Part shown: positions 56,019 to 64,000 of the stretch, piece after piece
Position numbering within the stretch: position 1 is the first letter of the stretch
How the letters are laid out: each line of letters opens with the position of its first letter
Assembly: GCF_012927245.1 (NCBI RefSeq)
Contig: NZ_JABBGE010000012.1
Span: forward strand, 171,282 to 235,281
DNA: 64,000 nucleotides
Source: Streptomyces sp. R302
GTDB taxonomy: Bacteria > Actinomycetota > Actinomycetes > Streptomycetales > Streptomycetaceae
Reading direction: 5' to 3'
Translations under genes and position numbers: made by a program
The notes under the pieces: model-generated
Seen by the model: only the letters and a program-made list of their open reading frames with translations
Databases searched by the model: none
Told to the model about the DNA's origin: nothing

Positions 56019-59000
56019 TTGTCCCCGACCTCCGCTCCCCGACGGACGACGACCGGAGGGGCCGGGTTCCGCGACCGGCTCGTCCGGTCCCTCGCCGGTG
56101 TCACGGCCGTCGCAGCGCTCAGCGCCCTCGCCGTCGTCGCCGACGCGGCGCCCGCGTCGGCCGCACCCGCCCCGGCGGCCCGCTACTACGTCCAGTCCGT
56201 CGTCAACGGCAACAACCTGTCAGGTACCCCGATCTACCCCATCGAGGTCCCCCTCGACGACCCGCTGACCACCCGTCCGCCGAAGGGCGACGAGGACAAC
56301 CAGCAGTGGGAGTTCCGGGCGCTCTCCAACGGCGCCTACGAGATCGCCCTCGCCGGCGGCAGCGCCTGCGCGGGCCGCGACGGGGACTTCGTACGACTCC
56401 TCCGCTGCGGCGGCGCCGACACCGAGTGGTCCCTGTCGAACATCGGCGGCGACCGCTACCACGTCTACCGCCCCTCGGACGGCCGCCGCCTCACCGCGAA
56501 CCCCGGCAACCTCCACCAGGACGCCACCCTGACCGCCGACGACGACGCGGACACCGTCTGGTACCTCACCCCGGCCGATCCGGTACGCGCCCCGATGCCG
56601 CCCGCCTCGGAGCGGACCTTCGACCAGATGACGTATCTGACGACGCACAACTCCATGAGCAACACCGAGCAGGACGCGGGCCACATCATCGCGCCCAACC
56701 AGCCGCACAGCATCCAGACGCAGCTGAACGACGGCGTCCGGGGCCTGATGATCGACGTGTACGACCAGGAGGGCCGGATCGTCCTCTGCCACAAGCCCGA
56801 CTGCGCGACCGCGACCCGGCAGGCCATGACCGTCCCGATGGGCGAGATCGCGTCGTTCCTGAGGAGCCGTCCCGACCAGATCGTGACGCTCTTCATGGAG
56901 GACCACGTCAGCGGGGACCAGCTGCGCGCCGCCCTCGGCGGCCTGCTCGGCGAACGCAACGCCGACGGCACCGTAAAGACGGCCGGCACCCTCTCCGACC
57001 TCGTCTTCGACCCGCGCGAGTGGAAGGTGAAGGAGAACGGCTGGCCCAGGGTCCAGGACATGATCGACCGGAACAAGCGGCTCGTGATGTTCAGCCAGGG
57101 CGACGACAAGCAGTCCCTCGGCATCCTCAACGACGACGAGTGGACCGTCGAGAACTACTGGTCCATGGGCCCCGGTCTCGGCTCCTCCGACTGGACCTGC
57201 CGCACCCGCTGGGACTCCGTCCCGCTGAGCTCCCAGGAATACGGTGCCACCGGCGAGCCCAAGCGCTACCGGCCCCTGTTCGTCATGAACCACTTCCGTG
57301 ACGTGCCGATGGCCCCCACGTACCGGAACGACAACGAGAAACTGCAGAACCGCGCCGAGCGGTTCTGCATGCCCGCCGCCCGCAAGAAGCCCACCTTCAT
57401 CGCCGTCGACCAGTACCGCGACGGCGACCCCATGGCGGCCGTGAACGCCCTCAACACCTACACCTACCGCGGCGAGCCCGTCGCCGGACCCGCCCCCACC
57501 CCGCCGCCCGGCCACACCCCGCTGCCGCCGCCGGTCCCCGGCGACCCGCAGTGGAAGGTCTCGCGCCTCGCGGTCATGCCCCTGGGCGACTCGATCACCC
57601 TGGGCGTCGGCAGCAGCACCAGGGACGGCTACCGCCCCGGCCTGTGGAACAGGCTCCAGGGCCACGGGACCACGATCGACTTCGTCGGCTCGCTGAGCAG
57701 CGGCAGCCTCCCCGACACCGACCACGAGGGCCACTCGGGCTGGTTCATCGGCGGGATCCACGACAACATCGGCTCCTGGCTGTACCGGGCCCGGCCCAAC
57801 GTGGTCACCCTGAAGATCGGCACCAACGACATCGACAAGAACGTCGACGTGGCGAACGCGCCGGCCCGCCTCAAGGCCCTCGTCGACCGGATCCGCGCCT
57901 CCGCCCCCGGCATCACCGTCGTCGTCGCCACCATCGTCCCCAACGCCGACAGCGCCGCACAGGCCCGCGTCGTCACCTACAACAACGCGGTCCGCACCCT
58001 CGTCGCGGGCTACCAGGCCCAGGGCGCCCGCGTCGAACTGGCCGACACCTCCGCGGTGACCACGGCCGACCTGGGCGACGGCCTGCACCCGAACGACACC
58101 GGCTACGCCAAGATCGCGACCGCGTTCTCCGACGCCATCGCCCGCGCCGCAGGCAAGGGCTGGATCGCCGAGAACGTCGTCGTCAAGCCCGCCCTGCCCG
58201 AGCCGACCACCGTCGCCGACTCCGACGTCGACCTCGACGCCGACGGCCGCGCCGACTACCTGGTCGTCGGCGCCAACGGCAGTACCCGCGCCTTCCTCAA
58301 CAAGGCCGGCGCGAACGGCGCGATCAGCTGGACCGACCTCGGAACCGTCGCCACCGGCTCCTCGTCCTGGACCGGAAGCCAGGTCCGCTTCGCCGACGTC
58401 GACGGCGACGGCCGCGCCGACTACCTGGTCGTCGGCGCCAACGGCGGCACCCGCGCCTTCCTCAACAAGGCCGGCGCGAACGGCGCGATCACCTGGTCCG
58501 ACCTCGGAACCGTCGCCACCGGTTCGGCGGCCTGGACCGGCGGCCAGGTCCGTTTCGTCGACCTCGACGGCGACGGCCGTGCCGACTACCTCGCGGTCGG
58601 CTCCAACGGCAGCGTCCACGCCTACCGCAACTCCGGCACCGGCACCACCGTGACCTGGACGGACCTCGGCTTCATCGCCGCCGGCTCCTCGTCCTGGACC
58701 GACTCCCAGGTCCGCTTCGCCGACCACGACGGCGACGGTCGCGCCGACTACGTCGTCATCGGCGACAACGGCAGCGCCCGGGTGCTCCTCAACAAGGGCG
58801 GCGACGGCCACGGCGGCTGGGCCGACCAGGGCACCGTCGCCACCGGCTCGTCCACCTGGACGGGCCCGCAGGTCCGGATGACCGACCTCGACGCCGACGG
58901 CCGCGCCGACTACCTGATCGTCGGCGCCAACGGCAGCCTCCGCGCCTACCTCAACCGCGACGGCTGGGCCGACCAGGGCACCATCGCCACCGGCTCCGCC

Positions 59001-59030
59001 GGCTGGACGGCCGCCCAGATCCACATCTGA
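56019..59030 (+). CDS. Secreted PI-PLC-like / SGNH hydrolase / VCBS-repeat fusion
   Basis: A 1003-aa secreted multidomain protein from TTG 56019, with GGGAAGGA six bases upstream. Order: signal peptide; ricin-like trefoil (about 45-180); PI-specific phospholipase C X domain with catalytic His in YLTTHNSMS and second His in VLCHKPDC; Pro-rich linker; SGNH hydrolase (PLGDSITLG, GTNDID, DGLHPNDTGY); then five FG-GAP/VCBS repeats of about 50 residues, each with a D-DGDGRADY Ca-binding loop. Both hydrolytic domains keep their catalytic residues. It is probably an extracellular lipid/ester-degrading enzyme with a propeller-like adhesive tail. The N-terminal start could instead be the upstream ATG 55941, but that adds a non-signal extension. 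Confidence 0.87.
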   Translation: MSPTSAPRRTTTGGAGFRDRLVRSLAGVTAVAALSALAVVADAAPASAAPAPAARYYVQSVVNGNNLSGTPIYPIEVPLDDPLTTRPPKGDEDNQQWEFRALSNGAYEIALAGGSACAGRDGDFVRLLRCGGADTEWSLSNIGGDRYHVYRPSDGRRLTANPGNLHQDATLTADDDADTVWYLTPADPVRAPMPPASERTFDQMTYLTTHNSMSNTEQDAGHIIAPNQPHSIQTQLNDGVRGLMIDVYDQEGRIVLCHKPDCATATRQAMTVPMGEIASFLRSRPDQIVTLFMEDHVSGDQLRAALGGLLGERNADGTVKTAGTLSDLVFDPREWKVKENGWPRVQDMIDRNKRLVMFSQGDDKQSLGILNDDEWTVENYWSMGPGLGSSDWTCRTRWDSVPLSSQEYGATGEPKRYRPLFVMNHFRDVPMAPTYRNDNEKLQNRAERFCMPAARKKPTFIAVDQYRDGDPMAAVNALNTYTYRGEPVAGPAPTPPPGHTPLPPPVPGDPQWKVSRLAVMPLGDSITLGVGSSTRDGYRPGLWNRLQGHGTTIDFVGSLSSGSLPDTDHEGHSGWFIGGIHDNIGSWLYRARPNVVTLKIGTNDIDKNVDVANAPARLKALVDRIRASAPGITVVVATIVPNADSAAQARVVTYNNAVRTLVAGYQAQGARVELADTSAVTTADLGDGLHPNDTGYAKIATAFSDAIARAAGKGWIAENVVVKPALPEPTTVADSDVDLDADGRADYLVVGANGSTRAFLNKAGANGAISWTDLGTVATGSSSWTGSQVRFADVDGDGRADYLVVGANGGTRAFLNKAGANGAITWSDLGTVATGSAAWTGGQVRFVDLDGDGRADYLAVGSNGSVHAYRNSGTGTTVTWTDLGFIAAGSSSWTDSQVRFADHDGDGRADYVVIGDNGSARVLLNKGGDGHGGWADQGTVATGSSTWTGPQVRMTDLDADGRADYLIVGANGSLRAYLNRDGWADQGTIATGSAGWTAAQIHI
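58225..58985 (+). repeat. Five coding VCBS/FG-GAP repeats
   Basis: Units of about 156-160 bp with near-identical segments encode D-DGDGRADY-VVGANGS-RA-LNK. Neighbouring copies share long DNA identity, implying recent duplication or ongoing conversion. Confidence 0.8.
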
Positions 59031-59055
59031 CACCGCCCGCCCCGCACCACCCGCC

Positions 59056-59084
59056 GTCCCCGGTCGCACCACGCGGCCGGGGAC
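59056..59084. terminator. 12-bp hairpin after the fusion gene
   Basis: Arms 59056-59067 and 59073-59084 pair with one G-T wobble around a 5-nt loop, 26 bp after the stop. Confidence 0.75.
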
Positions 59085-59236
59085 AGCGGCGTCCGCGCGG
59101 CAGCCGGGAGACGCGCCCCGCACCGGCAGGGCCGTAGCCCCCCGAAACAGGATCGGGCGGTCGGTTAGGGTGGCCTATGTTGGGGGAGACGGAACGGGCA
59201 GAGGCGGACCGCAGGTGAGAGTCGGAGAGCCGGATC

Positions 59237-59776
59237 GTGGCCGTCGTCGGCCCACCGGGGGGTGCCGTGGATAAGGTCGCGCTCACCGCCGGCGCCCTGT
59301 ACGCCATCGTGCTGCTGCGGGCCGGAGGGACGTTCGCCGTCGGCTGGCTCGCCGGAGCCGGCGCCCGGCGCAGCAGGTTCGCCGAGCGGATGGCCTCGGC
59401 CAGGTTCCAGCGCGCGGAGCGGGCCATCCAGCGGTGGGGCGCGCCCGTGGTCGCCGTCTCCTTCCTGACCGTCGGTTTCCAGACCGCCGCCAACTTCCTC
59501 GCGGGCAGCATGCGCATGCCCCTGCCGCGCTACCTCCCCGCCCTGTTCCTCGGCGGCGCGGCCTGGGCGCTGCTCTACGCGACCGTCGGGATCGGGGCGC
59601 TCGAACTGCTGGGCAGGCTGTTCGCCGGCAGTACGGCGCTCGGCGTCGCCGTGGTCGCCGCCCTCCTCCTCGCGCTCTGCGGCATCGTCGCGTACCGCAG
59701 GAGGAAGTCCGCGCACCCCGTCCGCGACACCGACACCGACATCGACACCGACGGCCCGGCTTCCCCCGAGGCCTGA
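59237..59776 (+). CDS. VTT/DedA-like membrane protein
   Basis: A 179-aa protein with four hydrophobic segments, an internal Arg-rich amphipathic stretch (ARRSRFAERMASARFQRAERAIQRWG), the FLTVGFQTAANFLAG membrane block typical of VTT-domain (SNARE-associated) proteins, and a charged Asp/Thr-rich C-terminal tail. DedA/VTT proteins act in lipid or metabolite translocation. GTG 59237 is given; a GTG at 59267 is an alternative. Confidence 0.75.
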   Translation: MAVVGPPGGAVDKVALTAGALYAIVLLRAGGTFAVGWLAGAGARRSRFAERMASARFQRAERAIQRWGAPVVAVSFLTVGFQTAANFLAGSMRMPLPRYLPALFLGGAAWALLYATVGIGALELLGRLFAGSTALGVAVVAALLLALCGIVAYRRRKSAHPVRDTDTDIDTDGPASPEA

Positions 59777-59851
59777 AGCCTCCGCCCCGCCGAACCACCG
59801 GCCCGGTGAAAACGCCTGCGGGCGATGATCATCGGATACGAGGGTCGTGCC

Positions 59852-60586
59852 ATGCGCAGCGACGAGGCCGACGGGCAGGCATCCGTCATCGACCTGACAC
59901 GCGAACGGTGGGGAGTCACGCCGGGCGGCGATTTCCCGGAGCGGCTCACCGAGCCGGGACGGAGCCACGAGGCCACCGTCGAGCGCCCGTGCCCCGCCTG
60001 CGCCGGCGAACTGCACACCCTGCGCCGCCCGTACGAGCCCCAGGGCCGGACCTACCGGCACACGGCGCTCCTCTGCCCCGCCGCCTTCACCCTCGCCGAC
60101 CTGGGCGCGAAGCGCTACAACGAACCGACCGGCACCGGACGGAAGCCCGCGCACCGGCGACCCGGCGTCCGCCTGCCCCGCTGCCTTCACTCTCGCCGAC
60201 CTGGTCGCGAAGCGCTACGACGAACCGACCGGCACCGGACGGAAGCCCGCGCGCCGGCGCCCCGCCCCCCGGACGGCGACCCGGCGCCCGCCTGCCCCGC
60301 CGCCTTCACCTTCGCCGACCTGGTCGCGAAGCGCTACGACGAACCGACCGGCGCCGGGCGGAAGTCTGCGCGCCGGCGCCCCGCCCGGACGGCGACCCGG
60401 CGCCCACCGTCCTCGTACGGGTCAGGATCCCGGCCCAGCCGCGCCCCGAACCCGGCCCGGGCCGGCCGGACGACCTGCCCGGGCCCGACGCCGCCGAGCC
60501 GCGCGCCCTGCTTTGGTACTAGGCCGCCGACCCCGCCCGGCGCCCGCCCGAAACGGCGCACGCCGCGGCCGAGGACGTACGCGTGA
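59852..60586 (+). pseudogene. Zinc-ribbon-like small protein broken by tandem duplication
   Basis: The first 90 residues look genuine: a start with GAGGGTC upstream, then ERPCPACAGELHTLRRPYEPQGRTYRHTALLCP followed by AAFTLADLGAKRY. The CxxC and later Cys suggest a metal-binding ribbon. The AAFTLADL block is then repeated twice in DNA, and the 100-bp first unit throws the second copy out of frame. The remaining frame is low-quality. It lies just upstream of the decayed helicase and was probably its partner. Confidence 0.6.
60075..60412. repeat. Three tandem repeats of 100-119 bp
   Basis: Units begin at 60075, 60175 and 60294, each opening with GCCCCGC(C/T)GCCTTCAC and encoding (in different frames) FxxADLxAKRY plus a Pro/Arg-rich spacer. 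The unit lengths are not multiples of three, so each junction changes frame. Confidence 0.85.
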
Positions 60587-62549
60587 TCCTCCCCGACGGC
60601 CCGGCGCACGAGCCGCAGCCGGCATGCCCGGCGGAGCGGCGCGTCCCGTACCGCGTCAGCCGCCACTGGGAGGCGACCGGCCGGGTCGGCACCGCCTCGG
60701 GCACCGGAGGCCGTACGGACCTGGCCGCCCAGAGGACGCGCTGGAGGACCTGCCGGACGGCGACGGAGGAGGCGACGGCGACGGCGGCACGTCCGTCCCC
60801 GTCGCCGCCGTCCTCGACGACACCGGACACCTGGTCGTCGTCGCGCCGACCGGCGAGGGAAAGACCCCGGTCGCCATGGTCGCCGCACTGGAGGCGGACG
60901 CCCGGGGGTGCAAGGCCGACTGGCTGGTGCCGCAGCGCTCCCTCACCGACCAGCTGGACCGCGAGCTCCGCCTGCGGCGGAACCGAGGGCTGCGGGTGGT
61001 GCGGCCGACCGGCGAGTCCGCCGTCGACACGGAGCTGATCCGTTCGGCCGACGTGTGGGTGGCCACCACCGAGAAGTTCGAGGCGATCTGCCGCACGGGC
61101 TCGCTGCGCGACGCGCGGAGCCGTACTGGAGGCGCTGCTCACCCGCGTACGGGAGGACAGCGCGGCCACCCGGATCGTCGGCCTCTCGGCGACCGTCGCG
61201 AACGCCGACGAGGTCACCCGCCGGCGGGGCGCCCGGCTCACCGGGCAGCTGCCCCTCCTGCCGCCCGCCGACGCGACCGACCGGGCGGCGCAGGTCACCG
61301 ACGACGGCGGCAGCGTCCTTGTCTTCTGCGGCAGCGAACGCGGGGTACGGACCCCGGCGCTCGCCCTCGCAGCCGACCCCCGAGGCGTGCCCACCACGGG
61401 CGTGGACGCCGCCGACGCCGAGGCCGTGGGGCGGCTCTGCACCAAGGCCGGAGTACGCCTCCACTACCGGGCTGGCCGTACAAGCAGGAGGCCGAGCGGG
61501 CCTTCCGCGCCCGCGAGGCGGAGGTCCTCGTCGCCACCTCCACGGTCGCGGCGGGCGTCAACCTCCCCGCCCGCGCGGTCGCCGTCCGCGACACCACCCT
61601 CGGCCTCGACCGCGTCAAGGTGCTGATGGCCCAGCAGGTGTTCGGACGCGCCGGACGCATCGCCGCCGGGGAACGCGAGGGCTGGGCCTTCCTCCTCACC
61701 GACCCGGTGGAACGGCCCCACTGGCAGGCCCGGCCGGTCACGCCTGGACGAGCACCCGGCCGACCACCTCCTCGCCGAGGCCGTGCGGGACCGGGTGCCC
61801 ACCACCGAGGAGGCGGGCCGGAACCTTCGCCGCGCATCAGGGACACGACGGCGTCGAACCCCTGCACCAGGCCGCGTACGTCCTTACCGCCGCAGGCTGC
61901 CTGCGCCCGGGCCTGGCGGAGGCCCGCCTGGAACTCAGCGCGCTCGGCCGGCCGACCAGCCGCTTAATGGTCGACGCCGGGGTCGCCACGACCTGGCGGC
62001 AGGCCTGCGCCGGGCACCGGTGCCCGACGCCCCGCTCACCGCCCACCTCCCGGCACTCGGGCAGGCGGCGCCGTGCACGAACGCGCGAAGGCCACCCTGC
62101 GCCACGCCCTCCGCGAGACCGAGGCAGAGGCCGACGTTCCGCACGACCCCTGGGCCAGGACGACGACGGGGCGCGAGCGGACGGCCCCCGGCGACCATGC
62201 GCCCGCGCCGCCCTGTTGCACGCCGCGACACGCCCCCACCCGTTCCGCGGCCGGCGTCCGTACGTCCTCGCCATCCCCGTAGACGCCATGACCGGCATCC
62301 TGGACGAGGCCGAGCGCTACCTGACCTGGCTCGGCGCACAGGGCCCCCTGGGCAACGTCCACCCCTGGGCGGGCGTCGGTCGCCGCCGACCTCGGGCTCC
62401 GCATCCACTGGCGCACCCTGGGCCCCGCCCGGGGCGCCGGACGGCTCCTGTGGATGTGCGAACGCACGGCCACACCCCCACTCACCCCCGTCCTCGTCCC
62501 GCGCATGGGGAACGCCGCCCGCGCCCGCGGCGTCGACGCCCCCGACTGA
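60583..62549 (+). pseudogene. Decayed DEAD/DEAH (Ski2-like) helicase
   Basis: Helicase motifs appear in the right order but in different frames: motif I VVVAPTGEGKTPVA, LVPQRSLTDQLDREL, WVATTEKFEAI, motif III IVGLSATVAN, then VLVATSTVAAGVNLPARAV and motif VI QQVFGRAGRIA. At least three frame changes (near 61120, 61470 and 61740) split it, and the DEAD/DEVH motif II is missing where the sequence was deleted. C-terminal segments (HQAAYVLTAAGCLRPGLAEARLEL, LAIPVDAMTGILDEAERYLTWLG) are also readable. It was probably a DNA-repair or defence helicase encoded with the zinc-ribbon gene. Confidence 0.75.
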
Positions 62550-62894
62550 CCCGGCACCCGCCCGCCGACTGCTCGCCGAACGCGCCACCGGCAGACGCCT
62601 CACGATCGAGGCCGACACGGCCCGAGTGCCGGCCCAGCCAGGAACGGCGATCGGCCGCTGGAACGGCCCCACGACCACCCTCCACCACACCGAGGCCGAC
62701 GAGACCGTGCTCCCCTCCCGCCCGCAGACCCGGCCGCCCCCTCGGCAGGACGCCGCGGCGCGGCCGCCTTCACGCGCGCGCGTGACACCCACCCCGCCGA
62801 GTCCCCTCTCCTCTCCCCTCCTCTCCCCTCCCGAAGCGGACCCGGATCGTCAGGAAGGCTGCCCCGCCAGGACCCGGGCCGCTACCGTGGTGCC
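62550..62894. other. Gap with decayed coding sequence and a pyrimidine tract
   Basis: The first 200 bp still read like protein in one frame (RRLLAERATGRRLTIEADT, then IGRWNGPTTTLHHTEADETVL) but have no start, and probably belong to the decayed helicase module. A C/T-only tract of about 35 bp follows around 62795-62832. No terminator or promoter was recognised. Confidence 0.5.
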
Positions 62895-63113
62895 ATGCCA
62901 CGGGAAATCCGCATCGAGATCAGCGACGAGGCGTACGAGGCGCTCCAGCGGGCCGCCGCTGAACGGCACCTGGCCGCCGAGGACTACGCCGGCGACGTCC
63001 TGCACGCCGATCTCACCCGGACCCGCTTCATCGAGGGCGCCCGCACCTTCGTCCACGAACACGGCGACGCCTTCGCCGCCCGGTACGGAGCCCGCCCCAC
63101 CGGCGCCGCCTGA
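62895..63113 (+). CDS. Antitoxin-like small protein of a Fic-type TA pair
   Basis: A 72-aa protein with a ribbon-helix-helix-like beginning (REIRIEISDEAYEALQRAAAERHLAAEDYAGDVLHADL). The end, TRFIEGARTFVHEHGDAFAARYG, would be the toxin-neutralising part. It ends 15 bp before the Fic-like gene, the classical antitoxin-first order. Function is inferred from arrangement and fold-like pattern. Confidence 0.7.
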   Translation: MPREIRIEISDEAYEALQRAAAERHLAAEDYAGDVLHADLTRTRFIEGARTFVHEHGDAFAARYGARPTGAA

Positions 63114-63128
63114 CCGGGGGAGCGGCCC

Positions 63129-63509
63129 GTGACCGTCCACGTCGACCTGGCCTGGCTCCTCGGCATCGCGCAGAAGATGATCCCCAGCGACCCGGAGATC
63201 ACCGACTGGGGCTCGCTCGAAGCCGCCCGCGCCCGCCACGCCTTCCACCTCATGGGCACGCCCGTCTACGACCAGCCGCACCACCGCGCCGCGGCCCTCC
63301 TCCACCAGCTCGTCCGCGTCCCCGCCCTGGAGCACTCCAACGAGCTCTTCGCCGTCGCCGTGGCCGCCGCCTATCTCCACGCCTCCGGCCACCCCGTCGA
63401 CGTCACCAGCGAGGACGCGATCACCCTCGTCGACCGCGTCCTCACCGGCGAAGCCGACGCCCGCGAGATTGCCGCCACCCTGAAGACCTGGGCCGCACCG
63501 GACTCCTGA
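63129..63509 (+). CDS. Fic/Doc-like toxin component with degenerate active site
   Basis: A 126-aa protein of the small Streptomyces Fic-family toxin type: an N-terminal LAWLLGIAQKMIP helix, ARAAALLHQLVRVPALEHSNELFAVAVAAAYLHASGHPVDV, and a C-terminal helix. The central ALEHSNELFA occupies the place of the HPFxxGNKR Fic motif but lacks its canonical His-Pro-Phe and Lys/Arg. It may be a non-AMPylating variant. GTG 63129 is preceded by GGGGGAGCGG and follows the antitoxin gene closely. Confidence 0.75.
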   Translation: MTVHVDLAWLLGIAQKMIPSDPEITDWGSLEAARARHAFHLMGTPVYDQPHHRAAALLHQLVRVPALEHSNELFAVAVAAAYLHASGHPVDVTSEDAITLVDRVLTGEADAREIAATLKTWAAPDS

Positions 63510-63631
63510 ACCGCCGCCGGACCGGCCGCGGTCGACGAGACCTCGACATGCCGGATCCGATGACCAGCAGTAGCGTCTCAATCACCTCACGTATCCGTGG
63601 TGGCGGTCGCGGACCCCACCACGGAGCGGGG

Positions 63632-63660
63632 TTGACATGCGTTTTCCCGATACGTAATGT
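63632..63660 (+). promoter_or_regulatory. Strong consensus promoter of the rRNA operon
   Basis: TTGACA (63632-63637), 17-bp spacer, TAATGT (63655-63660). This is the best sigma-70/HrdB-type promoter in the window and lies upstream of the rRNA leader. Confidence 0.78.
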
Positions 63661-63829
63661 CCTCCGGGTTGTCCGACGTGAGCACCGACTCCGGTCGGCC
63701 CCGGGCAGCCACTCCGCAAGATCCGCACAGCCTGCCGGCTGCGATTCGTCGCGCCGTCCTGCTTTTCGTGCGCTTCAAACGGAATGGGGATTCGAAACCC
63801 TCGATTCGCGTCGGGGGCGGGGAATCCGC

Positions 63830-63916
63830 TAAAGTCTCACTCGTCGGAACGGCCCAACAGCCGGAAAGACAACCCCCTCTGACTGGGAATCAGACGCCGA
63901 AAGGATCTGATAGAGT
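63830..63916 (+). promoter_or_regulatory. Additional rrn promoters
   Basis: Two further -10-like hexamers, TAAAGT (63830-63835) and TAGAGT (63911-63916), each with only weak -35 sequences, match the multiple tandem promoters typical of Streptomyces rrn operons. Confidence 0.6.
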
Positions 63917-64000
63917 CGGAAACGAAGGAAGCGCCCGGAGGGCCTGGAAACAGGAACGAAGGAAGCGTCCGCACCTTGAGAACTCAACAGCGTGCCAAAA
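63917..64000 (+). other. 16S rRNA leader (start of an rrn operon)
   Basis: The end of the window holds the actinobacterial rrn leader: a repeated CGAAGGAAGCG(C/T)CCG, GGGCCTGGAAACAGG, and the conserved CTTGAGAACTCAACAGCG stretch that precedes 16S rRNA and takes part in antitermination and processing. Mature 16S rRNA begins outside the window. Confidence 0.83.

Noticed and set aside
56220..59123. Long minus-strand open frame (967 codons) opposite the PI-PLC/SGNH/VCBS gene
   Set aside because: The plus strand carries clear catalytic and repeat motifs; the antisense frame is low-complexity Val/Gly/Asp-rich sequence typical of GC-rich shadows.
60104..60340. GAAGCGCTAC copies resembling the operator
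   Set aside because: The last half-site is wrong, they lie in a coding AKRY codon context inside tandem repeats, and they are not near promoters.
61120..61800. Programmed frameshifts in the helicase region
   Set aside because: There are at least three shifts, a missing motif II and degraded flanks; no slippery site or pseudoknot was seen, so decay is simpler.

Overview
The window is high-GC actinobacterial DNA and almost certainly Streptomyces. The signs are strong third-position G/C bias, GTG/TTG starts, ATGA and TGATG coupled genes, twin-arginine secreted enzymes, CBM13 (ricin-type) modules, an ABC sugar importer without its own ATPase, and a multi-promoter rRNA operon leader at the right edge. 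No tRNA, CRISPR, IS element or prophage was recognised.

Layout. (1) 1-4.1 kb: end of an ABC exporter, a 19-aa peptide with a perfect 16-bp terminator, a short MltG-like protein, a flavin monooxygenase and a YjbQ protein. (2) 4.2-43.6 kb: a glycan-degradation region. Secreted: GH2, a PHB-depolymerase-type esterase, GH127, GH62, GH27, an SGNH esterase, GH74 and GH12. Probably cytoplasmic: GH31 alpha-xylosidase, GH42, GH36, GH43, GH3. It also holds a lipoprotein plus two permeases, a LacI repressor, two AraC regulators, a Gfo/Idh/MocA oxidoreductase, a PhyH dioxygenase and a sulfotransferase. A CE7 esterase follows. (3) 44.8-46.1 kb: gene remnants and an AT-richer regulatory region. (4) 46.1-53.6 kb: choline to glycine-betaine enzymes with a betaine ABC transporter. 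(5) 53.7-59.8 kb: a DUF389 membrane protein, a methyltransferase, a secreted PI-PLC/SGNH/VCBS fusion and a VTT membrane protein. (6) 59.8-62.9 kb: a decayed helicase module. (7) 62.9-64 kb: a Fic-like toxin-antitoxin pair and the rrn promoter/leader.

The central system reads as a Streptomyces xyloglucan-utilisation locus. GH74 and GH12 would cut the xyloglucan backbone outside the cell. The lipoprotein and permeases would import the oligosaccharides, with a shared MsiK-type ATPase. GH31, GH42 and GH3 would strip xylose, galactose and glucose inside. Eleven exact copies of the palindrome GAAGCGCTTC lie between 8.46 and 40.69 kb and I found none elsewhere in the window. They come mostly in pairs, in front of the esterase-GH2 operon, the transport-GH74-GH42-GH12 operon, the lacI gene, the GH36-GH43 operon, the GH3 gene and two pseudogenes. 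The LacI protein encoded inside the cluster is the obvious candidate reader. Four copies sit 24-25 bp downstream of a perfect TTGACA. The locus is eroding: a GH1 beta-glucosidase gene, once translationally coupled to the GH31 gene, and a second GH3 copy are both decayed while their operators survive. The GH62-GH27-SGNH and GH127 genes carry no such operator and are probably controlled separately.
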